A DNA stretch of 32,413 nt from a virus: the IMG/VR virus record IMGVR_UViG_3300008266_000275, positions 1 to 32,413 of that record; one strand, 5' to 3'. The notes beneath the pieces were generated by a model that worked only from the letters and a program-made list of their open reading frames with translations, made no database searches and had not been told where the DNA came from. A program made the translations under genes and the position numbers. Positions 1 to 6,750 of the stretch are shown piece after piece (the first letter of the stretch is position 1; the number at the start of each line of letters is the position of its first letter).

Positions 1-114
1 ATTAAAACCTTTAACACCATTAGTAGGTTTTTCGTATTTTTCTAGTTCATAAATAACACCGTTTGCATCTATTAACCTATGATAACCTACAGACTTCCAT
101 TTTAAAACATCTTT
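1..114. repeat. Terminal direct repeat, left copy
   Basis: Bases 1-114 are identical to 32300-32413. As the amidase gene continues in frame across the join, this is the same locus seen twice: a circular assembly or a circularly permuted, terminally redundant genome of about 32,299 bp. Confidence 0.97.
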
Positions 115-195
115 CCAATAATTTAAAATTGATTGTTTAGTAGCAGTTGGTTGAGTAGCTGTGCAGTGAATTACAATATAATTAATTTTTCTCAT
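1..195 (-). CDS. N-acetylmuramoyl-L-alanine amidase, N-terminal part (endolysin, split by window ends)
   Basis: This is the first 65 codons of a phage endolysin that cuts the amide bond between N-acetylmuramic acid and L-alanine in peptidoglycan. The gene runs off base 1 and continues in frame at 32299-32084, because the two window ends are the same sequence; joined, it gives 136 residues. Visible Amidase_2/PGRP features are IVIHCTA with zinc ligand His10, and GYHRLID with Tyr38, which matches the catalytic tyrosine of T7 lysozyme. The ATG at 195 overlaps the end of the small membrane-protein gene upstream by 14 bases, which indicates translational coupling in a holin-endolysin cassette. No signal peptide is visible, so export would depend on a holin. 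Confidence 0.93.
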   Translation of the reverse strand, partial: MRKINYIVIHCTATQPTATKQSILNYWKDVLKWKSVGYHRLIDANGVIYELEKYEKPTNGVKGFN

Positions 196-349
196 TATTT
201 TTATTTTTATAAGTTTCTATTGTTTTTAAAACTGTATAAAATATAGAAGCAATTAATAGAATTATTTTTAAAGCGTTTTCTATGTTAGAGAAACTTAAAG
301 CCATTGTTATAGTATTTAAAAAATACAATTTTAAATCGTTATTAGACAT
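182..349 (-). CDS. Small membrane protein, candidate holin or antiholin (55 aa)
   Basis: This 55-residue ORF lies between the 64-residue membrane protein and the amidase and overlaps both (8 bases with the upstream stop, 14 bases with the amidase start). It has one strong hydrophobic helix at about residues 26-45 (ALKIILLIASIFYTVLKTI) and a short basic tail ending in KNKNNEKN. Size, topology and position fit a small single-span holin or holin partner. I know no specific family for it. The compact overlaps and the membrane helix make it more than a chance ORF. Confidence 0.7.
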   Translation of the reverse strand: MSNNDLKLYFLNTITMALSFSNIENALKIILLIASIFYTVLKTIETYKNKNNEKN

Positions 350-536
350 TTTTACTTTTCATTAAACGTTCAACAATATTCGTAACTCCCTCTATAGTTA
401 TATAAGAAGTAGAAACTATAACCCAATCAGTAGAAGTAATAACTCCAAAGAATAAACCTATCGAAGCTATTACAAATACTGTTAGTTTTCTACTTAACCA
501 CTTATTTAAAAATAAATCTATTTTCTGTCTAGTCAT
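342..536 (-). CDS. Holin-like small membrane protein (64 aa)
   Basis: The protein has 64 residues with a basic amphipathic start, a hydrophobic segment at about 18-36 (KLTVFVIASIGLFFGVI), a polar turn with Asp-Trp, and a second moderately hydrophobic stretch (WVIVSTSYITIEGV). Proteins of this shape sit next to amidases in Flavobacterium phages and are inferred to be holins. Its start overlaps the stop of the 102-residue gene upstream by one base, and its stop overlaps the next membrane ORF. Two consecutive small membrane proteins before the amidase suggest a holin plus a second lysis-control protein. Which is which cannot be told from sequence. Confidence 0.65.
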   Translation of the reverse strand: MTRQKIDLFLNKWLSRKLTVFVIASIGLFFGVITSTDWVIVSTSYITIEGVTNIVERLMKSKNV

Positions 537-844
537 TACGAAGCAAAAGTATGTTTAGGGTTATTTACTTGTATTTCATTACTACCGAAATCAATTTTAT
601 TTTCACTCATTACGTCAAAATGGTATCCATCTGCGTAAACAGGTTCGGTAATTACATTAAATTTCTCATCGTAAGTACCATTCTCTAAAACGATTAAACC
701 TATGTCTACAATAGCTTGTATACCTTGCCCGTAAGCTAAAGTAATTTCTTTGTTAAGGTTTTCAGTTTCTACATAAACTTGCTTTGCTAATAAGTCAGCT
801 ATTGCAGTTTCTTTGTCTGTGTATTTTAATTTATATATGTACAT
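536..844 (-). CDS. Phage protein of unknown function between tail fibre and lysis genes (102 aa)
   Basis: This is a soluble-looking 102-residue protein starting MYIYKLKYTDKETAIADLL, with no signal peptide, membrane helix or recognised motif. It ends one base into the holin-like gene and begins 1 base after the end of the tail-fibre-like gene, so it belongs to the late tail/lysis operon. Small proteins in this position in other phages are often tail accessory or chaperone-like proteins, but nothing in this sequence proves that. Confidence 0.6.
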   Translation of the reverse strand: MYIYKLKYTDKETAIADLLAKQVYVETENLNKEITLAYGQGIQAIVDIGLIVLENGTYDEKFNVITEPVYADGYHFDVMSENKIDFGSNEIQVNNPKHTFAS

Positions 845-845
845 T

Positions 846-1991
846 TTAGATAGTTGTTAAGGTTGCTAATTCAGTTGAAGTTAAAGCTGTTTTCCAAATA
901 ACAGAAGATTTATATAATGATTTTACTGAAGCTGTACCTAAAGAACCAGCGCCATAATCAACAACTGATAAAGAGCTGCTAAAAGAAAATGCTGTAGTTC
1001 CTGAAGCTATAGAAACTCCATTAATGTATAAATTATAGTTTCCTGTTTTATAAGCTAAAGCAACTTTAATTATAGAATTATCTGTAATACTAAAAGAAGA
1101 ATTATCAAAAATTACTGAGGAATTTGATTTTAAATATGCTCGTATTTTATCATTTTGTTTTCCTATAAAAATCCAATTTATATCAGTACCATCATAAACA
1201 CTAAACCAATTAACGCCACTTTCATTTTGATTAGCAGATATTTCTACAAAAATAGTCCCCTCTGTTTGCCCTATTAAACTACTTATACCTGTTTTAGATA
1301 TTACATCTGCGTTTCGTGTTACACTTGCTGAAGTTGTAGGAATGTATGAAGTAGCGTAAGAACCTGCTTCGATTTGTGCGCCCCAAATGTAACAATACGC
1401 TACTCCACTTGTACCTCTTAATTCAATATCTATAAAGTTATTTGTAGAATTAAATGCAACAGAATAAGTATATCTTGTCCAATTTGCAGTAGGTGTAATA
1501 TCTACAGTACTTTTAGTATCGCTAATATCTAAAAATGCAGTTACTCCACTACCTTGTTTTATGTATAAAGAAAATGTTACAACAGTACCGTTTGATACAC
1601 CACTTATAGTTTGTCTTAATATAGCACTACCTGCCCCACCCATAGTAACTTTGTCAGCAGTATTAGTTCCATCGGGAGCTATAGTTTGATTTGCTAATAC
1701 ACTTCCATTAAACATAGTCCACGTTAAATTATCAAATTCTTGACTTCTTAACGCTAAATTAGTTCTTTGTGGCTCAACTAATATACTCGGACAATTACTA
1801 TTTGTATAGTCTAAACGTGGTACATTAACCGCTACGCTTTCAATTAAACCTGCACTATTAACTCTTGTTGCTGTTGTAGCTCTTGTAACACTTAAATCTC
1901 CTGCACCACTTGTTGGTTTTATAGCGTATAACTTACTCGCTTTTGCACCATTTGGAGTTATGCAAAGTGAGGCACTTTCAAATAGACTCAT
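846..1991 (-). CDS. Tail fibre or receptor-binding protein with lectin-like C-terminus (381 aa)
   Basis: The N-terminal third has the pattern TRATTATRVNSAGLIE...PRLDY...ILVEPQRTNLALRSQ, found in many phage head-spike and tail-fibre proteins. It is followed by a beta-rich Ser/Thr/Gly-rich middle region. The last ~150 residues (GTIFVEIS...YNLYINGVS...VVDYGAGSLG...) resemble a concanavalin A/LamG-type carbohydrate-binding fold. The likely role is adhesion to host surface glycans at the tail tip. It is preceded by a GIY-YIG endonuclease gene whose last 14 bases overlap its start. The fold is inferred from pattern, not from a search. Confidence 0.75.
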   Translation of the reverse strand: MSLFESASLCITPNGAKASKLYAIKPTSGAGDLSVTRATTATRVNSAGLIESVAVNVPRLDYTNSNCPSILVEPQRTNLALRSQEFDNLTWTMFNGSVLANQTIAPDGTNTADKVTMGGAGSAILRQTISGVSNGTVVTFSLYIKQGSGVTAFLDISDTKSTVDITPTANWTRYTYSVAFNSTNNFIDIELRGTSGVAYCYIWGAQIEAGSYATSYIPTTSASVTRNADVISKTGISSLIGQTEGTIFVEISANQNESGVNWFSVYDGTDINWIFIGKQNDKIRAYLKSNSSVIFDNSSFSITDNSIIKVALAYKTGNYNLYINGVSIASGTTAFSFSSSLSVVDYGAGSLGTASVKSLYKSSVIWKTALTSTELATLTTI

Positions 1992-2685
1992 AATCTTTTA
2001 ATTTTATTAAATTGGTTTTATTTTTATATTTTCCATTAAAAAGCATTCTTAAATAGTTATCTGAAATATTAACTGATTTAGCAGCTTCTTTCATTGTATT
2101 AAATATTTGTTTTGTTTCAATATTAATTACTTTTACTGCTGCAGGATTTTTACCACCTTTTACTGCATTGCTTTTTTTTATTAATGTTTCTTTTGTAAAA
2201 ACTTGTAAAGCTCTTTTTTGTTTTATTATTTCTTTTGTAGCATCAGTATGTTTTTTGTTTTTAAAACAACTTTCTTTTCCTTTTTTAGCTAAAGATAAAT
2301 TCTCACAGTGAGTTTTACTTCTTACATAATCTAAAGGCAAATTTCTAATTCCTTTTCTTCTTTCTGATATTTTTTTTCTAACGCTTTCAGTAACATTTTT
2401 AGTCCCTTCACCACCATCAGTTAAGTTACATAATATACCTGTTTTGGTATCTTTTCTACCATATAAGCTAATTAAAAAAACTTCTAATTCAATAGCATCT
2501 TCAAAAGATAAATTTTCAGCTAAAACTTCAACATAATATCCGTGTTTGTCAACTATGTTTTTCCAATATGAACTTCTTTTTGTTTTAGTATATGGTCTTG
2601 AGTTATTACCCATTCCAACATAAAAAACACTATTGTTGTCTTTTGTTATATGTCTATAAACACACTTATCAAAAGATAAACTCAT
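1978..2685 (-). CDS. GIY-YIG homing endonuclease (235 aa)
   Basis: This is a free-standing endonuclease of the GIY-YIG superfamily, probably cutting phage DNA lacking the gene so as to spread itself. The N-terminal domain (about 1-95) has VYRHITKDNNSVFYVGMG in place of GIY...YIG, then the family's later acidic segment (ELEVFLISLYG) and LCNLTDGGEG. The middle is highly basic (VRKKISERRKG, KNKKHTDATKE) like NUMOD3-type DNA-binding repeats, and the end has a helix-turn-helix-like stretch (MKEAAKSVNISDNYLRMLFNGKYK). It lies between two late genes with a 1-base gap upstream and a 14-base overlap downstream. The lysine-rich composition contrasts with the structural genes around it. Confidence 0.85.
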   Translation of the reverse strand: MSLSFDKCVYRHITKDNNSVFYVGMGNNSRPYTKTKRSSYWKNIVDKHGYYVEVLAENLSFEDAIELEVFLISLYGRKDTKTGILCNLTDGGEGTKNVTESVRKKISERRKGIRNLPLDYVRSKTHCENLSLAKKGKESCFKNKKHTDATKEIIKQKRALQVFTKETLIKKSNAVKGGKNPAAVKVINIETKQIFNTMKEAAKSVNISDNYLRMLFNGKYKNKTNLIKLKDYESI

Positions 2686-2686
2686 A

Positions 2687-2923
2687 TTATATATTTTCTA
2701 TATTATTAATTAAACATTGTTTTGCTTCAAATACTCCACTATCTGTATCAATTCTTGCTATAAAGTCTATAACCGCTTCTATTTCATTACCTAAAATTTC
2801 AGTTTCTCCACTCCAACTAGTAGAATAAACAGAACCCCAATTTATATCGTTATTTATAGCACCTTGACCCCAACCTATATCGTTGTTATTTACGCCTTGA
2901 CCCCAATCAATATTATTTGCCAT
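2687..2923 (-). CDS. Small repetitive tail-associated protein (78 aa)
   Basis: Residues 1-32 contain a degenerate tandem repeat with the unit NNDIGWGQG (NNIDWGQGV, NNDIGWGQGA, NNDINWGS). The C-terminal part carries FIARIDTDSGVFEAKQCL, the same motif seen twice at the N-terminus of the 820-residue tail protein at 13189-15651. The function is unknown. The shared motif suggests the two proteins sit together in the virion or carry the same binding module. The start codon lies inside the end of a 39-codon ORF. Confidence 0.7.
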   Translation of the reverse strand: MANNIDWGQGVNNNDIGWGQGAINNDINWGSVYSTSWSGETEILGNEIEAVIDFIARIDTDSGVFEAKQCLINNIENI

Positions 2924-3032
2924 TGTTAGATTTTAAAGTTTCTACTTTTTTTAATTGCTCAACTTTAGCCAAATATAAATTTAGCTTTTTAAAGTTTTTA
3001 ATCTTTACGTTACTATAAATACCAGCCACCAT
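2913..3032 (-). CDS. Small lysine-rich ORF overlapping both neighbours (39 aa)
   Basis: This ORF starts at an ATG inside the last codons of the connector gene and ends inside the first codons of the WGQG-repeat gene. It encodes MVAGIYSNVKIKNFKKLNL and continues as a basic, helical 39-residue peptide. It fills an otherwise 89-base gap, and its overlaps (20 and 11 bases) are like other coupled junctions in this genome. It has no recognised family. It could be a real small virion or regulatory protein, or merely open sequence. Confidence 0.45.
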   Translation of the reverse strand: MVAGIYSNVKIKNFKKLNLYLAKVEQLKKVETLKSNNGK

Positions 3033-3525
3033 AGAAATTATTTGTATCAGGGTTTACATCCTCGTTATTATTATTGTTATATTCAGGGTATGTATTTGTA
3101 TTATAACACATAAAATCTATAAAACGCTGTGTATAACTTTCTGCTATATCCCTTTCTTTTTCAACTAAAAAATCAACTTCCGCTTTGTCTACATTAGTTG
3201 AGTTTTCAGAAGTATGTTTAAACAAACCTTTGTTACTTAATGTATATGCTGCAAATGGTAAATAATAAACCATTGCCCAATGAATAAGCATAGGTTTAAT
3301 ATATGTAACTAAAAGATTTTTATAATCTACAAATGCAGTTTCGTTAATATCATCGTTTAAAATCAAATCCTGTAACTTTTTGTAAAGTTTAGAACCTAAA
3401 TAATTTTGAATAGTAATATCTTGACTAATTTTTATATACTCGATAAAATCATCAGCATCTAAATTACCGTTTGTAATTGTAAATTTCTTTACATCTTCTG
3501 TACTTATTAATAATGCGTAAGCCAT
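3013..3525 (-). CDS. Head-tail connector-like protein, DUF6712 type (170 aa)
   Basis: The 170-residue protein begins ALLISTEDVKKFTITNGNLD and contains the helical segment ISQDITIQNYLGSKLYKKL, the pattern of Bacteroidetes-phage DUF6712 and gp6-like head completion proteins, in which helices form a ring beneath the portal. The C-terminus is Asn-rich and low-complexity. The gene directly follows the portal gene with a 3-base gap, which is the usual place for a connector. The family call rests on pattern memory, and the precise neck position is inferred. Confidence 0.7.
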   Translation of the reverse strand: MAYALLISTEDVKKFTITNGNLDADDFIEYIKISQDITIQNYLGSKLYKKLQDLILNDDINETAFVDYKNLLVTYIKPMLIHWAMVYYLPFAAYTLSNKGLFKHTSENSTNVDKAEVDFLVEKERDIAESYTQRFIDFMCYNTNTYPEYNNNNNEDVNPDTNNFYGGWYL

Positions 3526-3528
3526 ATC

Positions 3529-5337
3529 TTAATTTGTTTTAGGTAAAAATCCCTTGTTTGGCATATCTATAGGTCTTTGTGCTACTAAATTTGGGTTTTT
3601 AATAACGTAGCCGTATTTCTCTGCTTTAGCCCCTGCTATCTGTTTTGCTTTTGGTGAATTAACATCAATATTTACACCCTCAAAACTTGCGTAAACTTGC
3701 TTATTCCACCTATGATGGCAAGCACCACCGCCTTTATATAACCACACATCTACAAAAGGCGAACCATTAGGTCCAAAACCTTTTTGTTCTCCCTCGTTAT
3801 TAGTTCTAACCTCGTTTACTATTTTGCTTGACATAGCAACAATATCTTCTTTACGATATATTTTACCTGCATCAATCATTTTCTGACAAAACTTTCTACT
3901 TTTTGTAGAAGTTTCTCCTGCATATACATAGCGTGTAATAAATCTTACACCATCTATATTTTCATCTTGCTCACTTTTTGCGTTACCTCTTGCAGTTCCT
4001 GTACTTACAAAATTATACGCTTTACTTAATAAACTTTGTTTAGGCTCTTTAGATAATATTTCATTTTCTGCATCATCATTATCATAATCTACTTCGCTTT
4101 CATCAATTAAAAGCCATTTAGCGTTTGCTGTTTCGCCTAATTCAATTAAACTATTAGCTACTTCATTATCTAAATTATCTTCGCTTAAACAACAAGTATG
4201 TGCAGATAATTGAGTTCCTGTTTCTTCTGTTACTTGGTCTTGTGTTTGTGCATTTGTTAAATCTGTAAACTCTAAAGGTTGAATAGTTTTAAAGTATAAT
4301 TTTAATTTAATATCATTAACAGCTAAAATAATATCTAATGCATCGATAATCTCTAATTGGTATGGTTTGATAACTAAATTATCATATAACAAAGTAGCTG
4401 TTTTAATTTCATCTGCATTATTACTAAAACCACCACCTGCATCACGAATACCTAAAAGCATAGGTGAAGTAACTCTATGCCCTACAACTAATTTTTCAAA
4501 ACATTCTTTACTTAAATATTCGTAGTGTGCTGGTGCATCATTTAAAGGAATATCATCTACAGTAGTTTTGTTATCTACCGAACTGTTAAAACCTACAATT
4601 ACTTTTTCACCTCTTGCACCTGTTAATTTTCTTTTAACCTCGTTTGCAATTTCTTCTCTTTTTTCTTCTGGTGGCACACCGTTATTAAAATTGATAACTT
4701 TAGTACCACTAAAACCATTCATTACATCATTAATCAAATAATCGCTTATTTCTTCTTCTAACTTTGCATAAGGTAAAGCACCGCTATAATCAATCGGAGT
4801 GTAATAATGATAACCACTAATATAAGGTTTAATAATGTATAACTCTACTTCTTTACCATCACCAAAACCAAAAGCAGGAATTCTTTTTATTTCTTCACTT
4901 GGTTTTTTATTAGCCCAATCAGGGTGATAATACCACGCTTCAATTTCGCCTTTATCGTTGCATTTTTCAGCTCGTAAAGTGTGCATTGGAAAATGGTCTA
5001 CAAATTTTACCTCGCCTTTTTCATAACCAACCTGCATAGCAGCCATTCCTAAAAGTTTACGCTCTAAACCAATTTTCTTTAAACAATTTGGTTTAATAAT
5101 AGATATCATTTTAGCGTACTCATCAGGTTTTTTATTAGCATCTAATGCTGATATACCTTTTCCGTAAATCATATTAGAAACACCTGTTATAATAGCGTTA
5201 TTTGTAGTACTGTATAAATATCTTTCAATTAAAAAATTAAAATAATTATTATCTGCACCGTACTCTACAAATTCACCCTTTTTACTTTCGTTTATTTGTG
5301 GTGAAGTATATGCACTTAAATTTAAAATGTGAAACAT
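3529..5337 (-). CDS. Portal protein with fused MuF-like C-terminal domain
   Basis: This is the dodecameric portal through which DNA enters the capsid. The first ~400 residues have portal hallmarks of Bacteroidetes phages (EYGADNNYFNFLIERYLYS, NAIITGVSNMIYGKG, PMHTLRAEK). The last ~140 residues (SRKFCQKMIDAGKIYRKEDI, GFGPNGSPFVDVWLYKGG, CHHRW) resemble the minor head protein (Mu gpF) domain, normally a separate gene. I start at the ATG at 5337, one base after the upstream stop (TAA-T-ATG). An in-frame ATG at 5412 would overlap the upstream gene by 74 bases and is less likely. The product is about 602 residues. Confidence 0.85.
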   Translation of the reverse strand: MFHILNLSAYTSPQINESKKGEFVEYGADNNYFNFLIERYLYSTTNNAIITGVSNMIYGKGISALDANKKPDEYAKMISIIKPNCLKKIGLERKLLGMAAMQVGYEKGEVKFVDHFPMHTLRAEKCNDKGEIEAWYYHPDWANKKPSEEIKRIPAFGFGDGKEVELYIIKPYISGYHYYTPIDYSGALPYAKLEEEISDYLINDVMNGFSGTKVINFNNGVPPEEKREEIANEVKRKLTGARGEKVIVGFNSSVDNKTTVDDIPLNDAPAHYEYLSKECFEKLVVGHRVTSPMLLGIRDAGGGFSNNADEIKTATLLYDNLVIKPYQLEIIDALDIILAVNDIKLKLYFKTIQPLEFTDLTNAQTQDQVTEETGTQLSAHTCCLSEDNLDNEVANSLIELGETANAKWLLIDESEVDYDNDDAENEILSKEPKQSLLSKAYNFVSTGTARGNAKSEQDENIDGVRFITRYVYAGETSTKSRKFCQKMIDAGKIYRKEDIVAMSSKIVNEVRTNNEGEQKGFGPNGSPFVDVWLYKGGGACHHRWNKQVYASFEGVNIDVNSPKAKQIAGAKAEKYGYVIKNPNLVAQRPIDMPNKGFLPKTN

Positions 5338-5338
5338 A

Positions 5339-5668
5339 TTATTCAAATATTTTGTATTCGTTACTTGTTGTATGTTGAGTATATTGGTCTTTGTTAATTG
5401 TGTAATTTGCAATTACTTGATTTGTACAAAAAACCTTATCCCTATAAACTATATCCGTGCCATTTAAAATAGTAAGTGTATAGTATTTATTTTCTTTAAT
5501 TGGGAATATTACAGAAGTTGCTACGTAATACCTATCTATTGAAAACGTGCAATTAATTTCTGTTTCTATATTCGTTTCTTCATCTCGCAATACAATAGCA
5601 TCAGCATTACTACCATAAATAATAGCGTTTAATGTTTGTGCTGTTTCTTGTTCTCTTAAGATTATCAT
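5339..5668 (-). CDS. Conserved virion-associated protein of unknown function (109 aa)
   Basis: This 109-residue beta-rich protein (MIILREQETAQTLNAIIYG..., YYTLTILNGTDIVYRDKVFCTNQ) is of a kind often found just before the portal in Flavobacterium-type phages. No catalytic motif is visible. Its start is preceded by the 14-base element TGTTTTTAAATAAA (5674-5687), 5 bases away. It is the first gene of the minus-strand portal block and lies back to back with the plus-strand cassette, so it needs its own promoter or read-through from 6.3 kb. Confidence 0.7.
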   Translation of the reverse strand: MIILREQETAQTLNAIIYGSNADAIVLRDEETNIETEINCTFSIDRYYVATSVIFPIKENKYYTLTILNGTDIVYRDKVFCTNQVIANYTINKDQYTQHTTSNEYKIFE

Positions 5669-5673
5669 ATTGT

Positions 5674-5687
5674 TTTATTTAAAAACA
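5674..5687 (-). promoter_or_regulatory. TGTTTTTAAATAAA element, copy 1 of 4
   Basis: This exact 14-base element, read on the minus strand, ends 5 bases before the ATG of the 109-residue gene. Identical copies precede three other structural genes at 9285, 10892 and 18393. The role is unknown; it may be a late promoter part or a translation-initiation element. Confidence 0.5.
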
Positions 5688-5725
5688 CAAAAGTTACATT
5701 TTTGTTTTTAATTATTTTAAAAAAG

Positions 5726-5755
5726 TTGTATTTTTAAAAATTATTTGTATATTTG
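5726..5755 (+). promoter_or_regulatory. Bacteroidetes-type promoter for the plus-strand cassette
   Basis: TTG at 5726-5728 and TATATTTG at 5748-5755 are separated by 19 bases, matching the Bacteroidetes -33/-7 consensus. Transcription should start near 5761, about 20 bases before the first ATG of the three-gene plus-strand block. This is the clearest plus-strand promoter feeding genes in the window. Confidence 0.75.
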
Positions 5756-5780
5756 TTGAAACAATTAAAATAAAATAATT

Positions 5781-5927
5781 ATGATAAAAACAAAAAAAGA
5801 AATAACAGAAATGCAAACTTTTGTAAAATTAATGTCAATTATTTACAAAGAAATGGGAAGTGATTTATTTAATAATTTACAAAGAGCTATTAATGAAATA
5901 GGGTGTGAAGAAAATTTAAAAAATTAA
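5781..5927 (+). CDS. Small protein of unknown function, plus-strand cassette gene 1 (48 aa)
   Basis: The 48-codon ORF starts about 20 bases after the predicted transcription start, begins MIKTKKEITEMQTFVKLM and ends CEENLKN. It is predicted helical and amphipathic, with no membrane span and no recognised domain. It is the first of three tightly spaced ORFs (2-base gap to the next) on the strand opposite to all other genes. The context suggests an accessory (moron) function such as host takeover or anti-defence; the sequence itself does not say which. Confidence 0.6.
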   Translation: MIKTKKEITEMQTFVKLMSIIYKEMGSDLFNNLQRAINEIGCEENLKN

Positions 5928-5929
5928 TT

Positions 5930-6061
5930 ATGGTTATAGGAATAAAATATAAGTTTTATAATAACTTAATAGGTACTTTAATACAAACAAATAAAAATTA
6001 CGGATTGTTTAAATTTGAAGATGGTAGTCAATTTGTGTTTAACTTAAATAAATTAAAATGA
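5930..6061 (+). CDS. Small protein of unknown function, plus-strand cassette gene 2 (43 aa)
   Basis: The 43-codon ORF begins MVIGIKYKFYNNLIGTLIQ and ends FVFNLNKLK. The alternation of hydrophobic and polar residues (KNYGLFKFEDGSQFVFNL) suggests a small beta-barrel or SH3-like fold; that is an inference. Its stop overlaps the next start as ATGA, a classic coupled junction, which supports real translation. Confidence 0.58.
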   Translation: MVIGIKYKFYNNLIGTLIQTNKNYGLFKFEDGSQFVFNLNKLK

Positions 6062-6252
6062 ATAAAATTATAAATAGTTTAATTGATAGAATAATACATT
6101 TAGAAATAGAAAATAAATCATTATCTAACTACAAATTTACTTCAGAAAATAAATTAAAAGCTGCTGAAAATATAATATCTAATCTTAAACAAGAAATAAC
6201 AAATATGCGTTTAGGTATAGATGAATTACAAAAAGAAAAGGGTAGCAATTAA
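6058..6252 (+). CDS. Coiled-coil small protein, plus-strand cassette gene 3 (64 aa)
   Basis: This 64-residue protein is almost wholly predicted coiled coil, with heptad-spaced Ile/Leu (INSLIDRIIHLEIENKSL, AENIISNLKQEITNMRLGI). There is no DNA-binding or membrane signature. It starts within the ATGA overlap of the preceding gene, and its last codons form the 5' arm of the terminator hairpin. It probably oligomerises and may act by binding a host or phage protein. It is unlike the other genes here in strand. Confidence 0.7.
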   Translation: MNKIINSLIDRIIHLEIENKSLSNYKFTSENKLKAAENIISNLKQEITNMRLGIDELQKEKGSN

Positions 6253-6265
6253 GTTACCCTTTTTT
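6236..6265 (+). terminator. Intrinsic terminator of plus-strand cassette
   Basis: AAAAGGGTAGC (6236-6246) pairs with GTTACCCTTTT (6253-6263), with one G-U pair, around a 6-base loop that contains the stop codon; a T-run follows. It closes the three-gene cassette. The minus-strand reading also has a T-run, so it may work both ways and stop the late transcript coming from 6.68 kb. Confidence 0.8.
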
Positions 6266-6312
6266 ATTGAAAAAACTATTTAAGTGTGCATTAAAGCATA
6301 AATAGTGTATTA

Positions 6313-6681
6313 TTAAAAAGTTGGTATTTTACCTAACTGATTAAAAAATGTTTGATAATCTTTAATTGATTTTTGTAAATTTTCTAAAGTATTAATCTCT
6401 TTTACATTATTAGCTTCAAGTCCTAAATCATTTGCTTGTTTTTTAAACTCATCTATTTGAGTTTTTACAAATTGCCCATAAGATAAAATAGATTTTACAC
6501 TATCACCTAAAGCGTTTTTAGTTTGTTGTGCTTTTGCTAATTCACTTGCTAATTGATTACCTATTTTTTCAACAGAACCAATACCACTATTAATATCTGA
6601 AATACTTTTTTGTAATTCTTTTACAGAAGCTAATTCAGTTTTAAATAATTTACTGAATACTTGTTTTTCTTGTGGTGTCAT
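6313..6681 (-). CDS. Coiled-coil head-region protein, MTPQEK family member 1 (122 aa)
   Basis: This 122-residue, strongly helical protein starts MTPQEKQVFSKLF and has a later DLGLEANNVKE segment. The gene at 9325-9663 has the same start (MTPQEKNVFGKLF) and GLDAK segment, so the two are diverged paralogues either side of the capsid genes. No enzyme motif is visible. It is likely a virion or assembly-associated protein by context. It lies downstream of the terminator at 6699-6731, so it needs read-through or its own promoter. Confidence 0.65.
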   Translation of the reverse strand: MTPQEKQVFSKLFKTELASVKELQKSISDINSGIGSVEKIGNQLASELAKAQQTKNALGDSVKSILSYGQFVKTQIDEFKKQANDLGLEANNVKEINTLENLQKSIKDYQTFFNQLGKIPTF

Positions 6682-6698
6682 ATATTTTATTTTTTTAA

Positions 6699-6731
6699 AA
6701 AAAGCGAGAATTATTTAAAATCTCGCTTTTT
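6699..6731 (-). terminator. Intrinsic terminator after the 175-aa structural gene
   Basis: AAAAAGCGAGA (6699-6709) pairs perfectly with TCTCGCTTTTT (6721-6731) around an 11-base A/T loop. On the minus strand the stem ends in a T-run. It lies 20 bases after the structural gene at 6751-7278, the usual place to trim expression of an abundant structural transcript. Confidence 0.85.
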
Positions 6732-6750
6732 CTTACATTAAAAAGATTTC

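Noticed and set aside
2687-2923. WGQG repeats as a mobile or CRISPR-like DNA repeat
   Set aside because: The repeat is at protein level in a short coding gene and is too degenerate and short to be a DNA element.
2970-2977. TATATTTG box upstream of the WGQG-repeat gene
   Set aside because: No TTG-type -33 box at 17-21 bases and it lies within the 39-codon ORF; likely chance in A/T-rich sequence.
5262-5280. A third CTCTAC-like site resembling the leader RNA hairpin
   Set aside because: It lies within portal coding sequence and lacks the matching GTAG arm, second hairpin and promoter.
5338-5412. 25-residue N-terminal extension of the portal
   Set aside because: It would overlap the upstream gene by 74 bases, while an ATG one base after the upstream stop fits the junction style seen at 29530-29532.
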